In this document: positions 47,040 to 54,409 of the stretch, piece by piece
How positions within the stretch are numbered: position 1 is the stretch's first letter
Layout: each line of letters starts with the position of its first letter
Assembly (NCBI GenBank): GCA_902787975.1
Contig: CADAIP010000017.1
Coordinates: 62,001 to 126,000, forward strand
Direction: 5' to 3'
DNA: 64,000 bases
DNA from: Oscillospiraceae bacterium
Lineage (GTDB): Bacteria > Bacillota > Clostridia > Saccharofermentanales > Saccharofermentanaceae
Position numbers and translations under genes: made by a program
Notes under the pieces: generated by a model
Database searches by the model: none
Seen by the model: the letters and a program-made list of their open reading frames with translations, nothing else
Told to the model about the DNA's origin: nothing

Positions 47040-47260
47040 GAGATAACTATGATATAGAAAAATTGAACCCGAGAAAGAATCCTTATGCAGAAATGCTTAA
47101 GCGACAGGTTACTATTAATCTCAGAACTACTACCGTTGATTACTTCAAAAAATTGGCCGAGGAGACTGGAATTCCATACCAGAATCTGATAGACATGTAT
47201 TTAGATGACTGCGTGAAAAAAGGAATCAAGCCGGACATAAACTGGAAGAAGCCGGCCTGA
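47036..47260 (+). CDS. BrnA-like antitoxin without an intact toxin
   Basis: 74 residues starting at ATG 47036, overlapping the stop of the eight-codon relic. LKRQVTINLRTTTVDYFKKL and GIPYQNLIDMYLDDCVKKG match the ribbon-helix-helix family of BrnA antitoxins, which bind their own operator and neutralise BrnT, an RNase. No toxin gene is adjacent on either side: upstream is the relic and downstream a terminator. It may now act only as a repressor, or neutralise a BrnT encoded elsewhere. Composition is AT-rich compared with purB and cysS. Confidence 0.75.
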   Translation: MRDNYDIEKLNPRKNPYAEMLKRQVTINLRTTTVDYFKKLAEETGIPYQNLIDMYLDDCVKKGIKPDINWKKPA

Positions 47261-47318
47261 GTGTTCTGATTATGACAGTCTAATCAAATCAATAACGACA
47301 AGAATCATTATTTTATTA

Positions 47319-47360
47319 GCGGGATATCCTAAACGAAGAGTTTGGCATATCCCGCTTTTT
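47319..47360 (+). terminator. Terminator after the BrnA-like gene
   Basis: GCGGGATAT / ATATCCCGC outer stem with an inner AAAC / GTTT stem, followed by five T. Confidence 0.92.
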
Positions 47361-47386
47361 ATATTAAAATATAGTTAACTCGAGCA

Positions 47387-47637
47387 TGGTGGCCTCTAAA
47401 TTGGACCTACATGACGTAATAAGGAGCTTGGGCCTGTCTTTTTGATGTAAAGCCTTGTAAGTTGGACTATTGAGATCTGACACCTGAGCACCGCCCTGGA
47501 TTTCCGGGTGTCAATCAGAGTCCACTTTGTTTCGGGGGTTATCGGAAGGTTAGAAGTAATGGAACTTCTTGTTGAAGGAAACAATTTGAATGCTTTTGAC
47601 TCGGCTGCCCATATTGTGGCAGACGTTGTTTTTTTGC
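47387..47637 (+). ncRNA. Possible structured RNA upstream of cysS, unidentified
   Basis: This gap between the BrnA terminator and cysS (454 bp) has no gene. It shows nested pairing: GGTGGCC (47388-47394) with GGCTGCC (47603-47609), AAATTG (47398-47403) with CAATTT, and a long internal hairpin GTTGGACT...AGTCCAC with TGACACC / GGTGTCA near 47460-47525. A hairpin CTGCC / GGCAG plus seven T (47602-47635) can terminate it and shares bases with the outer stem. That overlap would suit an attenuator, and the overall shape also recalls 6S RNA. T-box sequence GGTGGNACC is absent. The promoter is not clear. Confidence 0.4.
47602..47635 (+). terminator. Terminator-like hairpin 80 bp before cysS
   Basis: CTGCC-catattgt-GGCAG, extended by two pairs across a mismatch, followed by seven T. 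Confidence 0.65.
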
Positions 47638-47714
47638 TTATTAATAGCAGATCCTGTCGATGTTGATTTTTGCTGATATCTATCTAACTAATTCAATTTG
47701 ACAGGAGATTAACT

Positions 47715-49121
47715 ATGAAACTTTACAATACACTCACAAGAACAAAAGAAGAATTCAAGACGATTGAGCCCGGCAAGGTAAAGATGTATGCTTGCGGTCC
47801 TACGGTCTATAACTATTTCCATTTAGGCAATGCCAGACCGTTTGTTACTTTTGATACGCTTGCCAGATATCTTGAGTATTCCGGTTATGACGTAACTTTC
47901 GTTCAGAACTTCACGGACATCGACGATAAGATGATCAAGCGTGCCAACGAAGAAGGCATCACTGTTGAAGAGCTTGCTGACAGATTCATCAAGGAATACT
48001 ACGTTGATGCTGACGGCCTGAATATCAAGAGACAGACATACCAGCCCAGAGCAACTCATTCCATGAAGGCCATTATCGGTCTAATCAAGGCAATGGAAGA
48101 GAAGGGCTACACATACATTATCGAAGGTGACGGCGTTTACTACGATGTAACCAAGAAAGCTGATTACGGTAAGCTCTCACATTACAACCTCGATGAGCTT
48201 GCAGCAGGCGGCGGTGAGCGTAAGGCTTCTTACGAAGGCAAGAAGAATCCCGGTGACTTCGCAGTCTGGAAGTTCAAGAAGGAAGGTGAGCCTTCATGGG
48301 GTTCACCCTGGGGTGAAGGAAGACCCGGCTGGCACATCGAGTGCTCTGCCATGATCAAGCAGTACCTTGGTGATACCATAGATATTCACGGCGGAGGACA
48401 GGATCTTATCTTCCCGCACCACGAGAACGAGATCGCACAGAGCGAAGCTGCAAACGGATGCACATTCTGCAACTACTGGGTTCATAACGCATTCGTCAAC
48501 ATCGACGGTGAGAAGATGAGTAAGTCTTTGGGCAATTTCTTCACGATCAGGGATATCGTTAAGAAGTATCCGTACAATGTCGTAAGATTCTTCATCCTTT
48601 TGGGACATTACAGAAGCCCCATCAATTTCTCTGATGAGCTTCTTGCAGCAGCACAGACGAGCCTCGGAAGAATCTCCAACTGCGTAAGAAATGCAGACTT
48701 CGTACTTAACAGCGGCAATCTTGCAGGTGAGCCGGAAGCTGATAAGGTTCTTAACGATGCAATAGCAGCAGCAACTGACAGCTTCAAGGCACACATGGAT
48801 GATGACCTCAACAGTGCCGATGCGATCACTGATATCTTTAACCTTGTACGCCAGACAAACTCGAGCGCACAGGAAGCAAAGGTATCCAGGGAAACGCTTC
48901 AGGCTGCAAGAGATAAGATCGTTGAGCTTACTGGCGTTCTTGGAATCCTTTTGGATCTTGAAGACGAGATCCCTGAAGAGATCACAGAGCTTGCAAATAA
49001 GAGAGCTGAAGCCAAGAAGGCTAAGGACTATGCTGAGGCAGACAGGATCAGAGATGAGATCCAGGCTAAGGGCTACACCGTAAAGGACGTACCCGGCGGC
49101 TTTAAGATCGAGAAGGCGTAA
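47715..49121 (+). CDS. cysS: Cysteine-tRNA ligase
   Basis: 468 residues. Class I motifs: YACGPTVYNYFHLGNARPF (HIGH region, zinc Cys), GWHIECSAMI (zinc ligands), FPHHENEIAQSEA and KMSKSLGNF. AGGAG precedes ATG 47715. It charges tRNA-Cys. Gene order cysS-mrnC-rlmB matches B. subtilis cysS-yazC-yacO. The upstream 80 bp holds no clear promoter beyond the structured region, so cysS expression may depend on read-through of that terminator. Confidence 0.96.
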   Translation: MKLYNTLTRTKEEFKTIEPGKVKMYACGPTVYNYFHLGNARPFVTFDTLARYLEYSGYDVTFVQNFTDIDDKMIKRANEEGITVEELADRFIKEYYVDADGLNIKRQTYQPRATHSMKAIIGLIKAMEEKGYTYIIEGDGVYYDVTKKADYGKLSHYNLDELAAGGGERKASYEGKKNPGDFAVWKFKKEGEPSWGSPWGEGRPGWHIECSAMIKQYLGDTIDIHGGGQDLIFPHHENEIAQSEAANGCTFCNYWVHNAFVNIDGEKMSKSLGNFFTIRDIVKKYPYNVVRFFILLGHYRSPINFSDELLAAAQTSLGRISNCVRNADFVLNSGNLAGEPEADKVLNDAIAAATDSFKAHMDDDLNSADAITDIFNLVRQTNSSAQEAKVSRETLQAARDKIVELTGVLGILLDLEDEIPEEITELANKRAEAKKAKDYAEADRIRDEIQAKGYTVKDVPGGFKIEKA

Positions 49122-49124
49122 CTG

Positions 49125-49547
49125 ATGATCAAACCGTTCATTGCCCAGGACTTAAGAGAAGTCTCGCCGTTGGTTCTTGCATACATAGGTGACTCAATCT
49201 ACGAGCTCTATGCCAGATGCAAGTCGGCGACTCTCGGAGCCGGCAGCAACAACAAGATGCATAACAACACAGTCCGTTATGTATCGGCTGAAGCCCAGGC
49301 CGCAAGCATAAGGATTCTGGCAGATGAACTGACGGAGACAGAGACGGATTATTTCAGGCGCGGCAAGAATTCAAATCCTCATGCCGTATCTAAGAACGCA
49401 AACCATGCAGACTATATGTATGCGACCGGATTTGAAGCTCTTATCGGTTATCTTTTCCTCAATAACGAGGAACCGAGGATGGAATACCTGATCTATAAGA
49501 GCTTTGATATATGTGACGGCGTGATAACCAAGGAAACAGAGACATAA
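49125..49547 (+). CDS. mrnC: Mini-ribonuclease III
   Basis: 140 residues, 3 nt after cysS. Has an RNase III catalytic domain (SPLVLAYIGDSIYELYAR; KNANHADYMYATGFEALIGYL) but no dsRNA-binding domain, matching MrnC, which matures the ends of 23S rRNA. rlmB, another 23S rRNA factor, starts 1 nt after its stop. Confidence 0.93.
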   Translation: MIKPFIAQDLREVSPLVLAYIGDSIYELYARCKSATLGAGSNNKMHNNTVRYVSAEAQAASIRILADELTETETDYFRRGKNSNPHAVSKNANHADYMYATGFEALIGYLFLNNEEPRMEYLIYKSFDICDGVITKETET

Positions 49548-49548
49548 A

Positions 49549-50415
49549 ATGGATAAAGGCAAGAGACGTTTTAACCAGGATAAGAGACAGAGAAGACCTG
49601 AAGGTGCAAGACCCCAGGAAAGACGTCCGCGTCAGGACGATGCTTTCACTAATGAGGGTTCAACAGATAAGCTCGAAGGCAGAAATGCCGTAACTGAAGC
49701 TTTGGCGGCAGGAAGGGACTTCAACAAGATCTGGATCTTAAAGCCTGAGGGAGACAAGCCGTTAGATCACGGACTCATCAGGATCTTAGATGAAGCAAAC
49801 AAGCGCGGCATCGTAGTAACAAGAGCTACAAGACAGATCCTCGATAAGATGAGTGCCACTCATAACCATCAGGGTGTTATTGCCTCAGTTGCGCCTCATA
49901 GCTATGCCGATCTTGATGAGATAATAGCTAAGTGCAGGGAAGAAGGAAGGCCGGCTCTTCTCGTTGCATTGGATGAGATCAAGGATGCCTATAATCTTGG
50001 CTCTATCCTGAGGATCTCCGACTGTTGCGGCGTTGACGGTGTCATCATCCCTGAGAGACGTTCTGTCGCATTGGATTCAATGGTCGCCAAGGCTTCGGCA
50101 GGTGCCATCGAATACGTGCCCGTCGCAAGGGTAACCAACCTTGCGCAGACGCTTACAAGACTTAAGGAGAAAGAAAACTTCTGGGTCTGCGGTACTGACA
50201 TGAATGCCGACTACGAATACCACAATGCAGATTATTCTGGTAATCTCGTAGTGGTAATAGGCAGTGAAGGTGATGGCATGAGAGACGGCGTCAGGAAATG
50301 CTGTGACTTCACGGTATCCATTCCGATGTCAGGTCACGTTAACAGCCTTAATGCTGCAGTTGCAGCAGGCGTTGTTCTCTTTGAGGCACAGGCGAAGAGA
50401 AGAAAAGAGGATTAA
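49549..50415 (+). CDS. rlmB: 23S rRNA 2'-O-methyltransferase of the TrmH/RlmB family
   Basis: 288 residues. A basic, disordered N-terminus (about 1-40), then a substrate-binding domain (LEGRNAVTEAL) and a SPOUT knot domain with ALDEIKDAYNLGSILRISDC, VVIGSEGDGM and IPMSGHVNSLNAAVA. It methylates a ribose in 23S rRNA; RlmB-type specificity (G2251) is inferred from family. The lipoprotein gene begins with GTG 1 nt after the stop, so the cysS operon may continue through it. Confidence 0.92.
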   Translation: MDKGKRRFNQDKRQRRPEGARPQERRPRQDDAFTNEGSTDKLEGRNAVTEALAAGRDFNKIWILKPEGDKPLDHGLIRILDEANKRGIVVTRATRQILDKMSATHNHQGVIASVAPHSYADLDEIIAKCREEGRPALLVALDEIKDAYNLGSILRISDCCGVDGVIIPERRSVALDSMVAKASAGAIEYVPVARVTNLAQTLTRLKEKENFWVCGTDMNADYEYHNADYSGNLVVVIGSEGDGMRDGVRKCCDFTVSIPMSGHVNSLNAAVAAGVVLFEAQAKRRKED

Positions 50416-50416
50416 A

Positions 50417-51712
50417 GTGAATAAAGCAGATAACAGCAGGAAAGTATTCAAAGGTGCTCTTACAAGAACCCTTGCTGTTATCATGTGTATTTCCATGATC
50501 TTCGGAGTAATGGGACTTACAGGATGCAAGTTTATTGATAATCTGACTCATGGCGTTACACAGAAGAATCTGTCTGAAGCCGAGCTTGCCAGGCTTGTAA
50601 CGAATTCGATAATGAATGAGTCTGACGTGGCTGACTGTTATGGAAAGATCCCCAAGAGCCAGCTTGACGGACTTTCTTATTCAATGTTCTCCGAGTATTG
50701 TTCTATCTTAAGAAAGAATGCTTCCGTACATGGTACTGCAGATTCGTTCAGGGTATTAAATGAACAGGATAAGCAAATTTACTTTGATTCGATCGACGGT
50801 TCCGCCAACGCAGAATATCAGACTATCTATAAATATGGAGACATGGACGTTGTTGAGCTCTGTTTCTCAAGGGATAAGGCCCCGGGCGCTGCTCCTGTAA
50901 GGTTCATGCTTTCTAAAAAAGATAATACATGTTCTCTCCCGGGTGACTTTATAGTTGATTCGATGCTTGCTTATTCTTACATCAACCACTATTTTGAGAT
51001 GATCAACGACGGCAACGTAGACGGCCTTGAGGCAGTTATCAAGTCAACATATAACTCTGACATCTATCTTAATTCCGTAATCCATGCCAAGGCTGACTAT
51101 ATCGCCGAATATTACCGTCTCAAGGTAAAGACCAGCACATCGGATTATGAATTAAAGCTTTTCTCACCGACGCACATTACTTATGTCATTCCTGAAGTAT
51201 TCTCTGCGGACGGTACTAAATTTGTATCCAAGACAGTCGAGTTAAGACTTAAGTCCGACGGTAAGTTCCTGGTTGAAGATGATATCCCTTCTACGATTAA
51301 AGAATTGCGTTTCTCCAGGGAAGGCTCTTCGAAGCTTAGAATGGGGTCGACCTATACAAACAGTGAGATCCGATATCTTTTGGGAGATCCCATTGTTGCA
51401 ACACATACGGCGGACCAGGTAATCCTTGCTTATTCCGGCATGACCATCCGTCTTGATGCCGAGATCGAAAACGGACAGTGGACATCCGGAAGACTTACTT
51501 CAGTTGTGTTCAGGAAACAAAGTGCCTTCACCTTAACCGAGGATCTTTATATCGGAATGAACATTTCAGAGCTGCTTCTGGTCTATCCGATGTTTGACGA
51601 GTGCGGTTATACCGGTTCCTTCAAGAATGGTGACGGTGAGTTCGCATTGTCATTCGAGTTCGATGAATACGGCAACGTATCGACTATCAGATTAGGTGAG
51701 CCTGTCAGTTAA
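50417..51712 (+). CDS. Lipoprotein of unknown function
   Basis: 431 residues from GTG 50417, with GAGG (50407-50410) at the end of rlmB. The signal peptide ends in a lipobox GLTGC near residue 36. After that comes a helical part (to about 110) and a mostly beta middle region. The C-terminus has two short repeats of the type GSTYTNSEIRYLLGDP and GMNISELLLVYP, reminiscent of BamE/SmpA-like folds but too weak to name. Located outside the membrane. It follows rlmB closely and may be the last gene of that operon. Unknown function. Confidence 0.7.
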   Translation: MNKADNSRKVFKGALTRTLAVIMCISMIFGVMGLTGCKFIDNLTHGVTQKNLSEAELARLVTNSIMNESDVADCYGKIPKSQLDGLSYSMFSEYCSILRKNASVHGTADSFRVLNEQDKQIYFDSIDGSANAEYQTIYKYGDMDVVELCFSRDKAPGAAPVRFMLSKKDNTCSLPGDFIVDSMLAYSYINHYFEMINDGNVDGLEAVIKSTYNSDIYLNSVIHAKADYIAEYYRLKVKTSTSDYELKLFSPTHITYVIPEVFSADGTKFVSKTVELRLKSDGKFLVEDDIPSTIKELRFSREGSSKLRMGSTYTNSEIRYLLGDPIVATHTADQVILAYSGMTIRLDAEIENGQWTSGRLTSVVFRKQSAFTLTEDLYIGMNISELLLVYPMFDECGYTGSFKNGDGEFALSFEFDEYGNVSTIRLGEPVS

Positions 51713-51738
51713 TCGGCAATAATCCTCCATACAGTATT

Positions 51739-52803
51739 ATGAATGACAGCATAACAAACACAAAACAGATTAAGGATTATTCAATCAGTTTTGTCAGATT
51801 GTTGGCAATGCTGTTCATTGTTTCATGCCATATAATGCAACGGGATGATTTTGCCACAGATATCTATGGAGCTCATATTTCCTGGGCATGGTGGTTTAAT
51901 GTCGGAATTCAGATGTTCCTCTTTATTTCAGGATATTTATACGGAAATAAAGAGAAGCTGGAAGCTGTGCCGTTTTATAAGAAATGTTTTCCGAAGGTTC
52001 TGATCGATTATTATGTTTTTATTGCTATAGTCCTTATACCGATCATTTGTTTTACGTCTCAAAATGTTGACTGGGATAAAATATCGGACTTATTAACTTT
52101 ATCCGGGTTCATTCATGGACTGGACCATTTATGGTTTATTCCTATGATTTTGTTTTGTTATCTTTTAACTCCGATCCTAAGACAAGTTATTTATGCGATT
52201 GATAAAGAAAACAGAATAAAATCCTGGATAGGTTTTATTTTGTTGTTAATTGTTGTGCATGTGGTTGTACAGAATCTATTTTCCAATTTTTCTGCGGCTT
52301 GGATAAACAATTACATTTTAGGACTGATTTACAGCCGGATTGAAAAAAGAAATAAGGTTGAGAAAAGGATCTTCTTAGGTGTATTTATTGCTTTATGTCT
52401 ATTGATTATCCCTATTCAGTTTAGAATCGAATATTGGCCGCACAGTGATCTTCCATATGCCTTTGAAGTAAATTACGGAAATTTCAAAGAATATGGACAT
52501 TTGTCCCTTGGTATAACTATATGTTTGCTTGTGAGAGGATTAGTCAAAAATCTTGTGTGTAAAGCTGGAGTACGGAAGCTTTTGGATTGGTCTGACAAAT
52601 ATTCATACGACATTTATCTTGTTCATCACGTTTTTGTTCAGAGCGATTTAGGCTGCGTTGAATACATTCCCAACCGTTTGATAGCTATTCCTTTGGCCTT
52701 AGTGCTAACCATTATATCTGCGTTGTTACTGAATTATTTTTCATCGTTAATAAGGAAAATAGGCAGTAATATCTTTGTTAAACAAGCAAATAAGCAGAAT
52801 TAG
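51739..52803 (+). CDS. Acyltransferase-3 family membrane protein
   Basis: 354 residues with about ten hydrophobic helices. The first has the catalytic-type motif FIVSCHIMQRDD. GIQMFLFISGYLYG and the C-terminal SYDIYLVHHVFV also fit the OafA/YrhL group, which O-acetylates surface sugars. The sequence is AT-rich, with many ATT, TTT and AAT codons, unlike its neighbours. No Shine-Dalgarno is seen before ATG 51739. Probably acquired; could modify wall or exopolysaccharide. Confidence 0.8.
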   Translation: MNDSITNTKQIKDYSISFVRLLAMLFIVSCHIMQRDDFATDIYGAHISWAWWFNVGIQMFLFISGYLYGNKEKLEAVPFYKKCFPKVLIDYYVFIAIVLIPIICFTSQNVDWDKISDLLTLSGFIHGLDHLWFIPMILFCYLLTPILRQVIYAIDKENRIKSWIGFILLLIVVHVVVQNLFSNFSAAWINNYILGLIYSRIEKRNKVEKRIFLGVFIALCLLIIPIQFRIEYWPHSDLPYAFEVNYGNFKEYGHLSLGITICLLVRGLVKNLVCKAGVRKLLDWSDKYSYDIYLVHHVFVQSDLGCVEYIPNRLIAIPLALVLTIISALLLNYFSSLIRKIGSNIFVKQANKQN

Positions 52804-52824
52804 TATTTGCGCATTTATATGAAA

Positions 52825-53565
52825 TTAACCAATGCATTTCATTTTTAATGCATTTATCTCTTCAGTTGATAAACCATTAGCAATAAGCAGATTGGCAGCA
52901 TCTCCGTTCCATTTGCTGTCGATATAATCGAGGAAAGTTTCCATGTTGTGAGCATCTGATTTCAGGATGTGCTTCATGTTGTCGGGAAGCTTTGCAATGG
53001 AAGGCGCAAGGAAATCTTTCAGGTATTTATATGAAATAGCGTAATTCTTTACTATGTTTACTCTTGAAGCACCGGCAAGAAGATAGAGCAGGGCAGCAAC
53101 CACGCCGGTCCTGTCCTTACCGTGGGCACAGTGGAAAAGAGTAAGTCCCGAAGAAGAAAGCAATATTCTCATAATTTCAGCCAGGCGGTCGCCCATCTCT
53201 TCTGCAATAATTACATAATAATCTCCAAGCGTGTGGGAGATTATGAACTCCATAGTCTTATCGTCATCGCCGTTAGGATCACCGTTAAATAAGGGAACGT
53301 TGTAAAATTTCACATCGGGATCTTCAGAGAAAGGATTGCCAGTCCCTTTGAGTTCATCGGTGGCACGAAGGTCGATCACCGACTTAACGCCATAAGCCTT
53401 AACGGCTTCGATCTGGTCAGGTTTAAGCCATTCGGGAGAGCCTGAACGAAGGAATAATCCTGATCTGAAAGTCTTTCCGCCAGAAAGAGGCATGCCGCCC
53501 AACTCTCTGCAATTAATCAGTGGAAGTTCTTTTACCAGCTGTGAATCAGGATTATAATTTTCCAT
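52825..53565 (-). CDS. Tyrosine-phosphatase family protein
   Basis: 246 residues from ATG 53565, preceded on the minus strand by GGGAGAT; upstream in-frame Mets at 53625 and 53580 are less well placed. Active-site loop FHCAHGKDRTG gives CX5R. LINCRELGGMPL and FRSGLFLRSGSPE match the Tyr_phosphatase_3 group, which dephosphorylates protein tyrosine or phosphoinositides. Divergent from tRNA-Arg; -35 elements overlap. Confidence 0.88.
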   Translation of the reverse strand: MENYNPDSQLVKELPLINCRELGGMPLSGGKTFRSGLFLRSGSPEWLKPDQIEAVKAYGVKSVIDLRATDELKGTGNPFSEDPDVKFYNVPLFNGDPNGDDDKTMEFIISHTLGDYYVIIAEEMGDRLAEIMRILLSSSGLTLFHCAHGKDRTGVVAALLYLLAGASRVNIVKNYAISYKYLKDFLAPSIAKLPDNMKHILKSDAHNMETFLDYIDSKWNGDAANLLIANGLSTEEINALKMKCIG

Positions 53566-53596
53566 AATTTTATCTCCCATATAAACGATAGGAGTT

Positions 53597-53625
53597 ATTC
53601 TAACGAAAACGTGATTGACATTCAA
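53597..53625 (-). promoter_or_regulatory. Promoter for the tyrosine-phosphatase gene
   Basis: On the minus strand TTGAAT (53625-53620), 17-bp spacer, TAGAAT (53602-53597). It shares one base with the divergent tRNA-Arg -35. Confidence 0.6.
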
Positions 53626-53643
53626 GGCATCAAGTAATAAACT
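53615..53643 (+). promoter_or_regulatory. Promoter for tRNA-Arg
   Basis: TTGACA (53615-53620), 17-bp spacer, TAAACT (53638-53643). Confidence 0.6.
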
Positions 53644-53651
53644 TATTAGGC

Positions 53652-53667
53652 TATTGGGAAACCAATA
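53652..53667 (+). other. Leader hairpin before tRNA-Arg
   Basis: TATTGG-gaaa-CCAATA, a perfect six-bp stem with a GAAA tetraloop, between the promoter and the tRNA 5' end. It may help 5' processing. Confidence 0.5.
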
Positions 53668-53674
53668 CTTATAC

Positions 53675-53751
<77 letters not shown>

Positions 53752-53755
53752 GACT

Positions 53756-53786
53756 AAAAGCTGTTACACCGCGTAACAGCTTTTTT
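53756..53786 (+). terminator. Terminator after tRNA-Arg
   Basis: AAAAGCTGTTAC-accgc-GTAACAGC followed by six T. It ends 22 nt before the next start, so the cysteine hydrolase gene may depend on read-through. Confidence 0.88.
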
Positions 53787-53807
53787 ATTACCCGGGAGGT
53801 GAACAAG

Positions 53808-54332
53808 ATGTGTAAAGTTCTTGTAGTAGTAGACATGCAGAAGGATTTCATTGACGGTGCCCTTGGCTTTGAAGGAGCCGACAAGATCATCCCGGGCATA
53901 ATCGCCAGGATTAAGGAATATGAGGCTGAAGGCGACGAGGTAGTCTATACGCTTGATACCCATCAGGAGAACTATATGGAGACACAGGAAGGCAAGAACC
54001 TTCCCGTACCTCACTGCATCAAGGGTTCAGAAGGCTGGGGTCTCTGTGAAGAGCTTAAGCCCGTTCTTGCCGGCATGAAGGCTTATGAAAAGCCCTGCTT
54101 CGGAAGCATGGAACTTGCTAAATATCTTGAAGAGAACAGCAAGGAGATCAAATCCATCGAGATCTGCGGTCTCGTATCCAACATCTGTGTGCTCTCAAAT
54201 GCCGTTCTGGCCAAGGCTGCAGCGCCTGAGGCAGAGGTAATAGTAGACTCAAAACTTACGGCTTCATTCGATCCCAAGCTCCATCAGGCCACACTCGATG
54301 TCTTAAAGGGAATACAAGTTACCGTATTATAA
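53808..54332 (+). CDS. Isochorismatase-fold cysteine hydrolase, nicotinamidase-like
   Basis: 174 residues from ATG 53808 with GGGAGG (53792-53797). Motifs: LVVVDMQKDFIDG (catalytic Asp), TLDTHQENYMETQEGKNLP, HCIKGSEGW (Lys region) and GLVSNICVLSNAV (Cys nucleophile). The metal-ligand-like DTH and family length fit nicotinamidase or related amidases; exact substrate not certain. If PncA, it salvages NAD from nicotinamide. No own promoter seen. Confidence 0.85.
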   Translation: MCKVLVVVDMQKDFIDGALGFEGADKIIPGIIARIKEYEAEGDEVVYTLDTHQENYMETQEGKNLPVPHCIKGSEGWGLCEELKPVLAGMKAYEKPCFGSMELAKYLEENSKEIKSIEICGLVSNICVLSNAVLAKAAAPEAEVIVDSKLTASFDPKLHQATLDVLKGIQVTVL

Positions 54333-54334
54333 TA

Positions 54335-54364
54335 TTGCAATCTCTGACTGCGCTGTGATACAAT
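54335..54364 (+). promoter_or_regulatory. Promoter for tig
   Basis: TTGCAA (54335-54340), 18-bp spacer, TACAAT (54359-54364). Confidence 0.55.
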
Positions 54365-54409
54365 TCATACTCGGCTAATTCATTAATTATAATTATTGGA
54401 GGATATAAC

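Noticed and set aside
34120..47475. TTGGACTATTGA shared by the thiN-downstream region (34124) and the cysS-upstream region (47462)
   Set aside because: Twelve-base exact matches are expected by chance many times in 64 kb, and the flanks do not match.
47361..47714. T-box riboswitch for cysS
   Set aside because: A Cys T-box would be expected here, but the GGTGGNACCGCG sequence and AGAGA motif are absent. A lone ATGGAAC lies inside a local hairpin, not an antiterminator.
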